64,000 nucleotides of DNA, taken from Burkholderia metallica. Lineage in GTDB: Bacteria > Pseudomonadota > Gammaproteobacteria > Burkholderiales > Burkholderiaceae. Position numbers and translations under genes: made by a program. Positions 36,135 to 46,391 of the stretch are shown one piece after another. The stretch is from positions 62,001 through 126,000 of the forward strand of contig NZ_CADFDB010000016.1 of assembly GCF_902832845.1 (NCBI RefSeq). Direction: 5' to 3'. Numbering within the stretch: position 1 is the first letter of the stretch; every line of letters begins with the position of its first letter. Under the pieces are notes generated by a model. That model was given only the letters and a program-made list of their open reading frames with translations, was not told the origin of the DNA and did not search any database.

Positions 36135-36440
36135 TTACGCGAACACCGGCCGGAAGAAGCTGCGCTCGTAACTGACGATGCAGCGCGTTTCCTCCGCGTA
36201 GCGGAACGCCGCCTGACAGGCCGGATCGTCCATCGACCGTTCTCGGTAGCGCTCGTATTCGGCGAGGCTCGGGAACGAGAACATCGCGAGCGCGATGTTG
36301 TTCGCCCCTTCGGACGGCAGGAAATAGCCGTGATGCGTGCCGCCGAACCGCTCGACGAGCGGAATCCACATCTGGCCGTAGGTTTCGAACTGGTCGAGCT
36401 TGTACGGATCGACGACGTAGCGAAGGTAGCAGGTGATCAT
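36135..36440 (-). CDS. NIPSNAP-family protein
   Basis: 101 residues, a ferredoxin-like alpha/beta barrel monomer. The start MITCYLRYVVDPYKLDQFE and the FPSLAEYERYRERS helix are typical of NIPSNAP proteins. Function in bacteria is unclear. Single gene; ATG start. Confidence 0.82.
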   Translation of the reverse strand: MITCYLRYVVDPYKLDQFETYGQMWIPLVERFGGTHHGYFLPSEGANNIALAMFSFPSLAEYERYRERSMDDPACQAAFRYAEETRCIVSYERSFFRPVFA

Positions 36441-36719
36441 GAGCGCGCCCGGGGCAAGGAGGAATCCGCGAGTCTGGCGGGCGTTGCCGCATGTGTCAAC
36501 GGCGCATGCCGGTGAGCGGTGCCGTCGCGCGATGCGTTGCTTGCGCGGGCAACGAACGGCATTCCGTCATGCGTTCGCCGCGACGCGCGCAGCGTTGCCG
36601 CACGCACCGCCGCCACCGTTTCTTCCGCTCGCCAACCGCCCGACTTTTACGACATTTTTTCTTGCGAGGGCGGTCGGCGCGCTCCTAGACTTCGGGCATC
36701 CCAACCACGGAGCATGGCG

Positions 36720-37508
36720 ATGTCGATACCCTGGAACGCAACCGCCGAACGCACACCTGCCGCGCCGCCTGTCGCGTGCGCCGATCGGGTGATCGTGCGG
36801 CGTTTCGATCCGGCTTTGGACAGCTATGCGCAACTCACGCCGATGCTGCATCGCGCGTTCGCGCGGCTCGGCGCGATGGGGCTCAACTGCACGTGCGTCG
36901 ACCAGGACGTCGACGTCACGCGCCGTCGCGCGGAAGCGGGCGAGTGCTATGTCGCCGTGTGCGGCGGGCGCGTGATCGGCACGGCCACGCTGTATGCGAC
37001 CGATCCGTCGTCGGCATGCTCGCTGTACCGGCGCGAAGGCGTCGCGAGCGTGCGGCAGGTGGCGGTGGACCCGGCTTGCCAGAGCCGCGGGATCGGCGCG
37101 TTGCTGCTCGCGTTCGCCGAGCAATGGGCCGCATTGCGCGGCTATACGCTGCTCGCGCTCGATACGCCGCATCCCGCGTCGCACCTGCTCGCGTTCTACG
37201 GCGCGCAGGGTTTCGACGTCGTCGACGTGATGCGCTTCGACGGCAAGTGCTACGACAGCGCGATTCTCTGCAAGCGGCCCGTCGCGCACGTCGTGCGTCG
37301 CGTGTCGACGGCGTCGCGCGTGGCCGCACGCGTGGCGGCCGTGCGTCGTCTTGTGCACGCGTTGCCGTCGCGTGTGGCCGTGATGGCCCGACGCGACTTG
37401 CACGTGCGACGTGGCGCGGGCTGGGCGGCGCGACGCGCGGCCGGTGCCGCGAGCTGCCGCTCGTCGCCGTGGCGGCCGCGTCAGCACGGACGCTACACGT
37501 TCGGCTGA
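36720..37508 (+). CDS. GNAT-family N-acetyltransferase with basic C-terminal tail
   Basis: About 262 residues. The acetyl-CoA-binding core (VRQVAVDPACQSRGIGALLL, then FYGAQGFDVVDVMRF) spans about residues 25-185. GGAG seven bases before ATG 36720 decides the start over 36714. The last 70 residues are Arg/Ala-rich and low complexity, unlike typical GNAT proteins, and may be a read-through tail. Substrate unknown. Confidence 0.75.
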   Translation: MSIPWNATAERTPAAPPVACADRVIVRRFDPALDSYAQLTPMLHRAFARLGAMGLNCTCVDQDVDVTRRRAEAGECYVAVCGGRVIGTATLYATDPSSACSLYRREGVASVRQVAVDPACQSRGIGALLLAFAEQWAALRGYTLLALDTPHPASHLLAFYGAQGFDVVDVMRFDGKCYDSAILCKRPVAHVVRRVSTASRVAARVAAVRRLVHALPSRVAVMARRDLHVRRGAGWAARRAAGAASCRSSPWRPRQHGRYTFG

Positions 37509-37735
37509 ACGCCGCGCGCCGTCTTTTCCTGTTTTGCCGCGCAAACGTCGCGTGAGCGGAGTGTGGCGCTCCCGCTCGTGTCAGGCCCTCGAGACACCCC
37601 CGCCGCATCGCGGCGAAACCGATGTTTACGCGCTTTTTATGCTGCCGCGCGGCGTGCTCGTGTCATTGCCGTTCATTGCGCCGATCGACATCGTGCCGCA
37701 GGCCTGCGAACGGGCCCGGGCATGACCGCGCGGCG

Positions 37736-39094
37736 TTACTCGTCGCGGCCGTGCGTAGCGCCGCCGCCTTTCGCGACGCGCCATGCGATCGTGCCGAGCA
37801 CGCCGACCGCGACGACGAGCGCCGCCCACAGCACGTAGCGGCGCGGGGCGTCCGTGTCGGCGGCCGGTGCCGGCGCGACCGCCGAAACCGGCAACGCCGC
37901 GCCGACGCGCGCGGGCCGCACTTCGGGCGCCATGCCGACCAGCAACGCATCGCGGCTCACGGCCGACGACCCGAGCGACGCGGCGCCGACGCCGAGCGTA
38001 AACGGCGGCGTGCCGCGTGCGACGAAGGTCAGCGCGGCCGGATGCCAGCCGATCGAGACGGCCGGCTGGCCGCCGCCGAATCCGCCGTTGCGCATGTCGA
38101 CGACGATCCGCCACGCGCGATCCGTATTCGCCGCGAACTCGAGCGGCGGATTGCGCTGCTCGCCGGCCTTGCCGTGCAACCGGAACAGCACGGCAGCCGC
38201 GACGTCTCGCCACGGCGCCTGCGCGTCGGCGCGGCTCTGCAGCGTCGCGCGCGCGACGGTGTTCGGCTGCGGCAGGTCGATGCGCACGCGGTCGACCGGA
38301 TACGCGCCGTCGGTGTCGAACAGGTATTCGCCGGGCGTGCCGGCCGCCCGCACGCGTACGGCGTCGCGCCATTGGCGCGGCACGGACGCGGTATCGGTCC
38401 CGAGCGCATCGCGCGGGTGCGTTTCGACGTCGATCGATGCGATCGCGGGCGCACCGTCGAGCCAGTCGAGCCGCAGATAGCGCGGCGCCGCGCCGTCGAG
38501 CGCGATGCGTTCCTGCACCAGCATGTCGTCGCCGTGGCCGACCTTCAGCAGTTGCGTGCTGCCGAGTGCGCGCCAGTTGCGCAGGTCGTCGCTGGCTTCG
38601 ACGGCGACACGCCCCTGGTAGCTGTCGTCGCCCACGTGCACGAGCAGCGCGTCGATGTTGCCGTCCGCATGCGACAGGTCGACGAGATCCGCGCCATGCT
38701 TCGCGCGCGCCGGTGCGGCGACGCCCGCGCGCAGCGCGCCGTCCGGGCCGACCGTCACGCCGAGCGGTGCGTTGCCGTCGTCGGCGCGCGCGGGCGGCAG
38801 CGCAAACCAGTGCACCGGCGTGCGGTGCGGCGGCACGGCGGGTGCGGCCGCGGCGGGTGCATCGAGCGAATACGGCACCGGCTCGCCCGCGCCGTTGAAG
38901 ATGCGCACGTCGCCGAGATCGTCGCGCCGGCTCGCCGCATAGACGGGCTGCGGCACGGTGAGCTGGTAATACGCGGCGGCGCCGTCGAGGTCGAGCGAGA
39001 AGCGCTGCGCGACGCGCCCGGCCTCCGGCGCGCCGTCGGCCGCGGCGAACGACGCGAGCACGCTCAGTCCGAGCAGGGCGGCGAATCGTTTCAT
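37736..39094 (-). CDS. DUF3999 family exported membrane-anchored protein
   Basis: 452 residues. Signal peptide (FAALLGLSVLASFAAADG), a long beta-rich periplasmic part with a discoidin-like feel (YLRLDWLDGAPAIASIDV), and a C-terminal transmembrane helix (YVLWAALVVAVGVLGTIAW). The start overlaps the stop of the upstream DUF2339 gene (ATGA), so the pair is translationally coupled. Function unknown; the two families usually occur together. Confidence 0.85.
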   Translation of the reverse strand: MKRFAALLGLSVLASFAAADGAPEAGRVAQRFSLDLDGAAAYYQLTVPQPVYAASRRDDLGDVRIFNGAGEPVPYSLDAPAAAAPAVPPHRTPVHWFALPPARADDGNAPLGVTVGPDGALRAGVAAPARAKHGADLVDLSHADGNIDALLVHVGDDSYQGRVAVEASDDLRNWRALGSTQLLKVGHGDDMLVQERIALDGAAPRYLRLDWLDGAPAIASIDVETHPRDALGTDTASVPRQWRDAVRVRAAGTPGEYLFDTDGAYPVDRVRIDLPQPNTVARATLQSRADAQAPWRDVAAAVLFRLHGKAGEQRNPPLEFAANTDRAWRIVVDMRNGGFGGGQPAVSIGWHPAALTFVARGTPPFTLGVGAASLGSSAVSRDALLVGMAPEVRPARVGAALPVSAVAPAPAADTDAPRRYVLWAALVVAVGVLGTIAWRVAKGGGATHGRDE

Positions 39095-42000
39095 GCGGCG
39101 TCGTCCCGTGGCGCGGCGGCCTTCGGCGGCAGCGGCGAGAAGTAGCCGATCAACAGCAGCAGCACGCCGATGCCGATGAACGACACGATGCGCTCGATGC
39201 CGGTCACGTGCGACAGGTCGAACAGGAACAGCTTGACGACCGTGAGCGCGAGCAGCGCGGCGCCGACGAACCACAGCGGGCGCAGCCCGCGGCGCGTGGC
39301 CCAGATCGTGATCGCGAGCGCGCAGAGCGTCCAGTACACGGACACCGACGCCTGCACGAGCGTCGATTCCGCCATCGCGCCGAGTGCGTACGGCACGCCG
39401 GCCCAGTGATGCAGCGTGCGCAGCAGGATCGCGTTCAGCCACAGGAACGCGGTCGCCCCGGCTGCGCTCAGCAGTTGGACGCGGTACTGGCCGAACGACC
39501 AGCCGAGCTTGCGCGCGCGCACGAACCACGACGCGGCGAGCGCATAGACGACCGCGAGCACGAGGTCGAGCGGATTGAAGAGCGGCACGCGCGCCCAGCT
39601 GCCGCCGTCCTGCGTGAAGTTCGCGTAGAAGGTCCACACCCACATCACGACGATCAGCGGCAGCGACGCGAGCGCGCACACACGGGCGATGCCGTCGCGA
39701 CGCGTCAGCCACATCCCGGCGAACGCGAACAGGCTCCAGCCGACCATGAACACTTGCTGGATGTCGAACGACGACAGCACGGTGTCGATGTCGTAACCCG
39801 TGTGGAAACGGTGATGCAGCGTGCGCAGCAGCAGCGCGTTGAACCACAGGAACACGGTTGCGATCGCCACGTAGTCGACGATGCGCGGATGCCACGCGAT
39901 GCCGAGCGTGCGCAGGCGGCGCAGCCATACGGCGAATGCGACGAACACCAGGAACTGCGCGATGTCGAGCGGATTGAGCAGCGGGAGCCAGAAGAGCGGC
40001 GCCGCGTTGCCGTCGCTGATCACGCTGGCGACGCTCCACAGCCACAGCAGTGCGGCGAGCGGTGCCGCGCCCCACACCTGGTACGCGCGCGGAAACGTCG
40101 CGACGGGCCAGCGCAGGCGCGAGCCGGGGCCGGACACCAGCAGGAGCAGCGCGCCGAAGCCGTAGGCCCACGCGCTCCAGCTCCATGCGCCTTCGGGCAC
40201 GTACGCGCGCAGGCGCCAGAAGCCTTCGAGCGACAGCAGCCCGCACACGGTCCAGAACATCAGTGTGTGCAGCGGCGCGACGATGCCCGCGGCGACGGAT
40301 GGCACGAGACCGGGCGCGGTGCCTGTCGCGGGTTCGACGGTCGCCGGCCCGCGCGACTGGCGCCACAGCAGCGCAAGCGCCGCGCCGACCGCGACGGGCC
40401 ACGCGAACGCGCCCATTCCCGACAGCGGCGCCTCATGCGCATCGAACGCGCGCAGCGCGAGCAGCGCCAGCACCGGCGTCAGCGCGAGCGCGGGCCATTC
40501 GGCGAGCGGCCACGCGAGCCGGCGGCGCGCGACGTGCGCGAGCCACGCGGTGCCGGCCGCGAACAGCGCGGTAGTATCGACGACGAAGCGATCGGCATGC
40601 AGGTCGACGTGACGGCTCGCGTAGACGAGGATCTCGTGCAGCACGCCGCTGACCCACCACAGCAGCCCCCACGCGGCCGCGGCGGCGCCGATCTCGGGCA
40701 TCCACGCATGCCACGCGCGCGCTTCGCCGCGCCCGTGCAGCCACCAGCCGGTGAACAGGCCGGCGAGCGCGATCAGCAGCATCGCGATGTACGGGCTGTT
40801 GAGCACGGGCAGCGCGGTGGTGTCGGCCGGCCCGAGCAGGCTCGTGAAGAACGCACCGGCCGCGGCAACCTGCATCAGCAGCCCGAAGCCGAAGCGCAGC
40901 ATGCGCTTCTCGCGCACGCCGAGCCACACGACGGCCGCGCCTTCGATCGCCCACGCGGCGCTCGTCGTCGGGCCCGAGAACGCGAGCGGCACGGCCAGCG
41001 TCGCGAAGATCACCGCGAGCGCGAGCGTGGATTCGAACAGCAGCGCGAGGCGGTCGCGGCGCCGCGCGAGCCAGGCGGTGACCGCGACGTAGAACGCCGA
41101 CAGCGCGACCGCGCTCCACGCGAGCCCGAACGGCACGTCCTTCACGAGCGACGCCTGTAGCGCGGTCGCGACGATCGGCGTGCCGAACACGAGCGTGCCG
41201 TCCACGTAGTGCCGCAGCGCGAGCTCGCGCTTCACCGCATACAGCAGTGCGATGCCGACATACATCAGGAAGAAGAGGATCAGGAACGGCTCGGTGCTCG
41301 CGAACAGCGCGGGGCGGTAGGCCGTCACGCCCCACGCCGAACCGATCGTGAACGTGAACACGAAGCCGAGCAGGTTCAGCGGACGCCACGCCTTGAACCA
41401 CGCGATCGCGAAGATACCTGCGTTCAGCAGTGCGTAGTAGCTGAACAGCGCGACGTGGTTGCCCTGGCCGGTCGACAGCAGCACCGGTGCGAGAAAGCCG
41501 CCCGCGCTGCCCATGAACGCGAACGGCAGTGCGTTCTGCCGCACCGCGAGGAACGCGCTCAGCGCGCACACGGCCACCATCAGCGGAAACGCGGCGCCGA
41601 CGGGCAGCAGCGCGTAGAGCTTGGTCGCGGCGAAGATCGTCAGGTACAGGATGCCGACGCCACCGCCCTGCAGCACGAGCCCGTACGCGGCGCGGCGCGC
41701 GCGCACGCGCCAGCCGACCGCAAGCAGCGCGGCCGCGGCGAGCGCGGTGCCCGCGAGGCGGAATTCGATCGGCAGCATATTGTTGTCGGCCGCGTACTTG
41801 AGCAGGAACGCGACACCGAAGAACAGCACGACGATCCCGACGCGCACGACCGTGTTGCCGCCGAGCAGCCAGTCGCGCGCGGCGCGGAACGCGCGCTCGG
41901 CGATGCCGGGTTCGCGCGGTTGGGGCGGTGCGGGCGGGATCGACGGTGCGGCCGGTGTTTCGCTTGCACGGGGCGTCGTGGCCGGCGCCGGTGCGGCGGC

Positions 42001-42516
42001 GCGAACCGGTGCGGAAGAGGGCGCCGATACGGATGCGGATGCGGATGCGGATGCGGATGCGGATGCGGATGCGTCCGCGCGTGCGGCTGCCGGCTGGGCC
42101 GGCGGGCGCGGCGGCAGCGCAGCCGACGGCGGGACAGGGGCGAATGGCGTGGCGGATGCGGATGCAGTTGCGGTGCCCGCGGGTGTGGGCGCGGTCGCGC
42201 CGGTGGTGGCCGAGCCGGCGTGCGCGCCGGCAAGCTGGCCGCGCAGCGACGCGACTTCACGGGTCAGCGTCTCGACGGTCGCTTCGAGGCGCGCGACGCG
42301 CTCGGCCAGCGGAACCGGCGGCGGTGCAGGCGGCGCCTGCATCGCGAACGTGCCGGGTGTCGCGCCCTTGGCTTTGCGCTTGCGCTGTTGCAGCGTGTTG
42401 TCGAGGCAGAACCCGATCGCGGCGCCGAGCACTGCGCCGTTGATGGCGGAGAAGTCCCCGATCAATGCGGCAATCCCGCCCACGATGAAGCCGATTGCGG
42501 TAAAAGCCCAGTTCAT
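39091..42516 (-). CDS. DUF2339 family polytopic membrane protein
   Basis: 1,141 residues. An N-terminal hydrophobic pair (residues 1-40), coiled coil ERVARLEATVETLTREVASL, an Ala/Ser/Pro-rich linker (about 115-200) and then more than twenty hydrophobic helices to the C-terminus. The linker is partly encoded by seven copies of a 6-bp repeat (42031-42072). Likely an inner-membrane envelope-maintenance protein working with DUF3999 (inference). Confidence 0.88.
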   Translation of the reverse strand: MNWAFTAIGFIVGGIAALIGDFSAINGAVLGAAIGFCLDNTLQQRKRKAKGATPGTFAMQAPPAPPPVPLAERVARLEATVETLTREVASLRGQLAGAHAGSATTGATAPTPAGTATASASATPFAPVPPSAALPPRPPAQPAAARADASASASASASASASVSAPSSAPVRAAAPAPATTPRASETPAAPSIPPAPPQPREPGIAERAFRAARDWLLGGNTVVRVGIVVLFFGVAFLLKYAADNNMLPIEFRLAGTALAAAALLAVGWRVRARRAAYGLVLQGGGVGILYLTIFAATKLYALLPVGAAFPLMVAVCALSAFLAVRQNALPFAFMGSAGGFLAPVLLSTGQGNHVALFSYYALLNAGIFAIAWFKAWRPLNLLGFVFTFTIGSAWGVTAYRPALFASTEPFLILFFLMYVGIALLYAVKRELALRHYVDGTLVFGTPIVATALQASLVKDVPFGLAWSAVALSAFYVAVTAWLARRRDRLALLFESTLALAVIFATLAVPLAFSGPTTSAAWAIEGAAVVWLGVREKRMLRFGFGLLMQVAAAGAFFTSLLGPADTTALPVLNSPYIAMLLIALAGLFTGWWLHGRGEARAWHAWMPEIGAAAAAWGLLWWVSGVLHEILVYASRHVDLHADRFVVDTTALFAAGTAWLAHVARRRLAWPLAEWPALALTPVLALLALRAFDAHEAPLSGMGAFAWPVAVGAALALLWRQSRGPATVEPATGTAPGLVPSVAAGIVAPLHTLMFWTVCGLLSLEGFWRLRAYVPEGAWSWSAWAYGFGALLLLVSGPGSRLRWPVATFPRAYQVWGAAPLAALLWLWSVASVISDGNAAPLFWLPLLNPLDIAQFLVFVAFAVWLRRLRTLGIAWHPRIVDYVAIATVFLWFNALLLRTLHHRFHTGYDIDTVLSSFDIQQVFMVGWSLFAFAGMWLTRRDGIARVCALASLPLIVVMWVWTFYANFTQDGGSWARVPLFNPLDLVLAVVYALAASWFVRARKLGWSFGQYRVQLLSAAGATAFLWLNAILLRTLHHWAGVPYALGAMAESTLVQASVSVYWTLCALAITIWATRRGLRPLWFVGAALLALTVVKLFLFDLSHVTGIERIVSFIGIGVLLLLIGYFSPLPPKAAAPRDDAA
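42031..42072. repeat. Hexanucleotide microsatellite inside the DUF2339 gene
   Basis: Seven exact copies of ggatgc, in frame, encoding an Ala-Ser dipeptide run in the linker. Confidence 0.9.
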
Positions 42517-43121
42517 CTCGCCTTGCTCCCTCTCTCGTATCGTTATCGGCCTGCGACCGGATGTTTGCCGATCGAGGCGGTGTCGGCATGGCCGGCAGGC
42601 GAACCGGCATGCGCTGCTGACAGCGGGGGCCGCGTGGCGGCCTGCGTCGCGATCAGCCTGTTGGCGGGGAATGTATCACAGCGGCCATCGTGGATTTTCC
42701 GGGTTGACGCGGTATCGCGGCGTGCGCCGTCCGGTGTCGCCACACGGTTCTTTCTGCACGATCATGCTTTTTGCCGGTGCGCGCGACGCGCATTCGTCAG
42801 AGCAGAGCGACGCGCGAACGGACGTGAAATTGTCGTAAAGCGACGCGCGCCCGATGCGAATCGGCGCACCGCGCGGCGCGATATGCGTCGCGCTGCTGCG
42901 CACAAGTCCGGTGCGCGATGCCCGCCGTTGCTGGCCGTGCGCGTATTGCGCCGCCGCAATCGGGTGCCGACCCGTGCTGCGGGCCGCCGGGCGGGGCCGG
43001 CGACCGTGTCGTATTTGCGCAAGCGTTTGTCGTAATTCGTCGGCAGGTCGGGGTTTTTTCTGGCAACTATGTAGGCACGCTATGCAAGTGCGAGTCCCCG
43101 CTACACGAGGAGAAGGTTTCG
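42517..43121. other. Divergent intergenic region between DUF2339 and choV
   Basis: 605 bases without a supported gene; open frames here are short and Arg-rich shadows. It must hold promoters for both divergent units, but I could not fix clear -35/-10 boxes or an operator. Confidence 0.4.
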
Positions 43122-44291
43122 ATGGATGCCCCCAAGGTCGTGGTCGAAGGTCTGTGCAAGGTGTTTGGAAGTAATCCGCAGCAGGCGCTCGACATGCTCG
43201 CCGCCGGCGCGACGAAGGACGATGTGCTCAAGCGCACCGGCCAGGTCGTCGGCGTGCACAACGTCTCCTTCGATGTGCAGGAAGGCGAAATTTTCGTGCT
43301 GATGGGCCTGTCCGGCTCCGGCAAGTCCACGCTGATCCGCCTCGTGAACCGGCTGGTCGATCCGAGCGCCGGCAAGGTGATGATCGACGGGCTCGATGTC
43401 GCGTCGGCACGCCGCTCGGCGCTGACCGCGCTGCGCCGCAAGGACATGAGCATGGTGTTCCAGTCGTTTGCGCTGATGCCGCATCGCACCGTGGTGTCGA
43501 ATGCCGCGTTCGGGCTGGAAGTCGCGGGCATGGGCAAGAAGGAGCGCGAGCGCCGTGCGATGGAAGTGCTCGAGCAGGTCGGCCTCGCGCCGTTCTCGCA
43601 CAAGCTGCCGTCCGAGCTGTCGGGCGGCATGCAGCAGCGCGTCGGCCTGGCCCGCGCGCTGGCCGTGAACCCGTCGCTGATGATCATGGACGAGGCGTTC
43701 TCCGCGCTCGACCCGCTCAAGCGCCGCGAAATGCAGGACGTGCTGCTGCAACTGCAGAAGGAGCAGCGCCGCACGATCATGTTCGTGTCGCACGATCTCG
43801 AGGAAGCGCTGCGCATCGGCAACCGCATCGCGATCATGGAAGGCGGCCGGCTCGTGCAGGTCGGCACGCCGCAGGACATCATCGCGAACCCGGCCGACGA
43901 TTACGTGCGCGCATTCTTCGACGGCATCGACACCAGCCGCTACCTCACGGCCGGCGACCTGATGCAGACGGGCGCCGTGCCGCTCGTGTCGAAGTGCGAT
44001 GCCGCGAACGTCGCGGCGACGCTCAACGGCAGCGCCGAATACGCGTTCGTGCTCGACGCCGAACGCAAGATCCGCGGCTTCGTCACGCGGGACGCGCTCG
44101 GTCAGGCCACGCCGTCGGTGCGGCCGATCGAAAGCATCCGGCGCGACGCGTCGCTCGAACATGTCGTCGCGCGCGTGGTCGCGAGCCCGAATGCACTGCC
44201 GGTCGTCGACGACGACGGCTGCTACTGCGGCTCGGTCGATCGTGCGCTCATCCTGAAGGCCATCACGCGTTCGCGAGGTTCCCATGTCTGA
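43122..44291 (+). CDS. choV: Choline/glycine betaine ABC transporter ATP-binding subunit
   Basis: 389 residues. Walker A GLSGSGKST, Q-loop VFQSFALMP, signature LSGGMQQRVGLARAL, Walker B LMIMDEAFSALD, H-loop SHDLEEAL, then a C-terminal CBS-like regulatory region (VPLVSKCDAANVAATL ... LPVVDDDGCYCGSVDR). The N-terminal insert before Walker A (ALDMLAAGATKDDVLKRTGQ) is typical of the ChoV/ProV type. AGGAGAAGG precedes ATG. It powers uptake of choline-like osmolytes with choW, whose start overlaps by 8 bases. Confidence 0.92.
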   Translation: MDAPKVVVEGLCKVFGSNPQQALDMLAAGATKDDVLKRTGQVVGVHNVSFDVQEGEIFVLMGLSGSGKSTLIRLVNRLVDPSAGKVMIDGLDVASARRSALTALRRKDMSMVFQSFALMPHRTVVSNAAFGLEVAGMGKKERERRAMEVLEQVGLAPFSHKLPSELSGGMQQRVGLARALAVNPSLMIMDEAFSALDPLKRREMQDVLLQLQKEQRRTIMFVSHDLEEALRIGNRIAIMEGGRLVQVGTPQDIIANPADDYVRAFFDGIDTSRYLTAGDLMQTGAVPLVSKCDAANVAATLNGSAEYAFVLDAERKIRGFVTRDALGQATPSVRPIESIRRDASLEHVVARVVASPNALPVVDDDGCYCGSVDRALILKAITRSRGSHV

Positions 44292-45180
44292 AATGATTCC
44301 GCTCGGTACCTGGGTCGACCAGTCCGTTCACTATCTGCTCGACCACGACGCAAAGACGTTCGACGCGATCGGCCAGGCGATCGAAGGGCTCGCGGCATTC
44401 GTCGAGCACGGCCTGCAGGCGATCCCGATGTGGATGATGATGGCCATCTTCATCGGCGTCGGGCTGTGGCGGGTGGGCTGGCGCTTTGCGCTGTTCACCA
44501 CCGCGTCGCTGCTGCTGATCTTCGCCACCGGCTTCTGGGACCAGACGGTCATCACGCTCGGCCTCACGCTGTCGTCGACGATCATCAGCCTCGTGCTCGG
44601 CATTCCGCTCGGCATCTGGGCCGCGAAGAGCAAGTGGGTTGCCGCGATCGTGCGCCCGATCCTCGACCTGATGCAGACGATGCCGGCCTTCGTCTACCTG
44701 ATTCCGGCCGCGATGCTGTTCGGTCTTGGCCGCGTGCCGGGGATCCTGTCGACGGTGATCTTCGCGATGCCGCCCGCGGTGCGCCTGACGAGCCTCGGTA
44801 TCCGCCACGTGAACCGCGAGATCGTCGAAGCCGGCCAGGCATTCGGCTGCACGCCGTGGCAATTGCTGTACAAGGTGCAGTTTCCGAACGCGCTGCCGTC
44901 GATCATGCAGGGCGTGAACCAGACGATCATGATGGCGCTGTCGATGGTGATCATCGCGTCGATGGTCGGCGCGGGCGGCCTCGGCAACGACGTGCTCGCC
45001 AGTATCCAGCGCCTCGACATCGGTCTCGGTTTCGAAAGCGGCCTGTCGGTCGTGCTGCTCGCGATCATTCTCGACCGCATCACCGAGAGCTTCGGCCGCG
45101 CGCCGGGCACCGTGAAGGCGCCGCTGTTCTCGGGCCTCAAGCAGCTGTTTCGCGTGAAAGCCGCACACGCACAAGCGTGA
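44284..45180 (+). CDS. choW: Choline/glycine betaine ABC transporter permease
   Basis: 298 residues, with five to six hydrophobic helices. The EAA loop appears as EIVEAGQAFGCTPWQLLYKVQ. The N-terminal segment DQSVHYLLDHDAKTFDAIGQ resembles ChoW. It overlaps choV by 8 bases (translational coupling). Forms the inner-membrane channel for substrates delivered by choX. Confidence 0.92.
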   Translation: MSEMIPLGTWVDQSVHYLLDHDAKTFDAIGQAIEGLAAFVEHGLQAIPMWMMMAIFIGVGLWRVGWRFALFTTASLLLIFATGFWDQTVITLGLTLSSTIISLVLGIPLGIWAAKSKWVAAIVRPILDLMQTMPAFVYLIPAAMLFGLGRVPGILSTVIFAMPPAVRLTSLGIRHVNREIVEAGQAFGCTPWQLLYKVQFPNALPSIMQGVNQTIMMALSMVIIASMVGAGGLGNDVLASIQRLDIGLGFESGLSVVLLAIILDRITESFGRAPGTVKAPLFSGLKQLFRVKAAHAQA

Positions 45181-45288
45181 CCTCCGGCGGCCGGCACCGC
45201 CGGCCGCTCACCCTGAATATTTGATAACGGCCTCCGCGGTTCGCGCCGCGGGGCTAGCCCCCTGCAACCTCCTCGCCAGGAGACCGAT

Positions 45289-46287
45289 GTGACGTCCGCC
45301 GTCGCCGTGGCGCCCGCCGCCTGCGTTTCACCGGTTTCGTCTCTCGCCCATTTCGGCTTCCTGACGCTGCCGAACTTTTCGATGATCGCGTTCTCGAGCG
45401 CCGTCGAAGTGCTTCGGATGGCGAACTACGTCGGGCGAGCCGATCACTACCAGTGGTCGATCTACTCGCTCGACGGCAGTCCGGTGCACGCCAGCAACGG
45501 CATCGCGGTACGGCCCACGCAGGCGCTCGACTACACGAACCTGCCCGACGTGATGATCGTGTGCGGCGGTATCCGCATCCGCGACGTGGTCGACGAAGGC
45601 GCGCGCGATACGCTCGCGGCCCTCGCCGAACGCGGGCTGCCGCTCGGCGGTATCTGCACCGGTGCGTACGCGCTGATGTCGAGCGGGTTGCTCGACGGCT
45701 ATCGCTGCACCGTGCATTGGGAGAACCTGTCCGCGCTGCATGCCGAGTTTCCGCAGGTCGGGTTCGCCGACGAGCTGTTCGTCGTCGACCGCGACCGGCT
45801 GACCTGCACCGGCGGCACCGCGCCGCTCGACCTGATGCTGAACCTCGTCGGCATGCGTTTCGGCCAGCAGCTGGCCGCGCAGGTGTCCGAGCAGTTCATC
45901 CTGGAGCGCATCCGCAGTTCGACCGATACGCAGCCGATTCCGGTCGATGCGCGGGTCGGCTTCTCGCGCGCCGAGCTGATCGAGGTCGTGCGGCTGATGG
46001 AGGCGAACATCGAGGAGCCGCTGTCGCTGGAGGAACTCGCGCGGCTCGTGCGGCTGTCGCAGCGGCATCTGCAGCGCATGTTCAAGGTGTACCTGAACGT
46101 GTCGCCGACCCACTATTACCTGACGCTGCGCCTGAAACGCGCACGCGACCTGCTGCGCACGACCGACGCGTCGATCGCGCGCGTGACGACCGTCTGCGGC
46201 TTTCATTCGCCATGTCATTTCAGCAAGGCCTATCGCGCGCAGTTCGGCCATGCGCCGAGCTACGAGCGCCGGCTGCCGGGGCGCTGA
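45289..46287 (+). CDS. GlxA/GbdR-type AraC-family transcriptional regulator
   Basis: 332 residues from GTG 45289 (an ATG two bases earlier meets an immediate stop). N-terminal DJ-1/PfpI-like domain (LPNFSMIAFSSAVEVLRMAN, GICTGAYALMSSGLLDG) and C-terminal AraC DNA-binding domain (LSLEELARLVRLSQRHLQRMF, TVCGFHSPCHFSKAYRAQFG). The architecture equals GbdR, the glycine-betaine-responsive activator of Pseudomonas. Lying between permease and binding-protein genes, it probably controls choline/betaine uptake or catabolism. Confidence 0.88.
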   Translation: MTSAVAVAPAACVSPVSSLAHFGFLTLPNFSMIAFSSAVEVLRMANYVGRADHYQWSIYSLDGSPVHASNGIAVRPTQALDYTNLPDVMIVCGGIRIRDVVDEGARDTLAALAERGLPLGGICTGAYALMSSGLLDGYRCTVHWENLSALHAEFPQVGFADELFVVDRDRLTCTGGTAPLDLMLNLVGMRFGQQLAAQVSEQFILERIRSSTDTQPIPVDARVGFSRAELIEVVRLMEANIEEPLSLEELARLVRLSQRHLQRMFKVYLNVSPTHYYLTLRLKRARDLLRTTDASIARVTTVCGFHSPCHFSKAYRAQFGHAPSYERRLPGR

Positions 46288-46391
46288 ACCGGGGCCACGA
46301 TTCGGTCCGCGACGCCGCCGGGATCGCGGCGCGCGGCTTCAATAAACGATCCCGCATTCAAGCAAACGACATCACTTTGAGGAGAAGCAAG

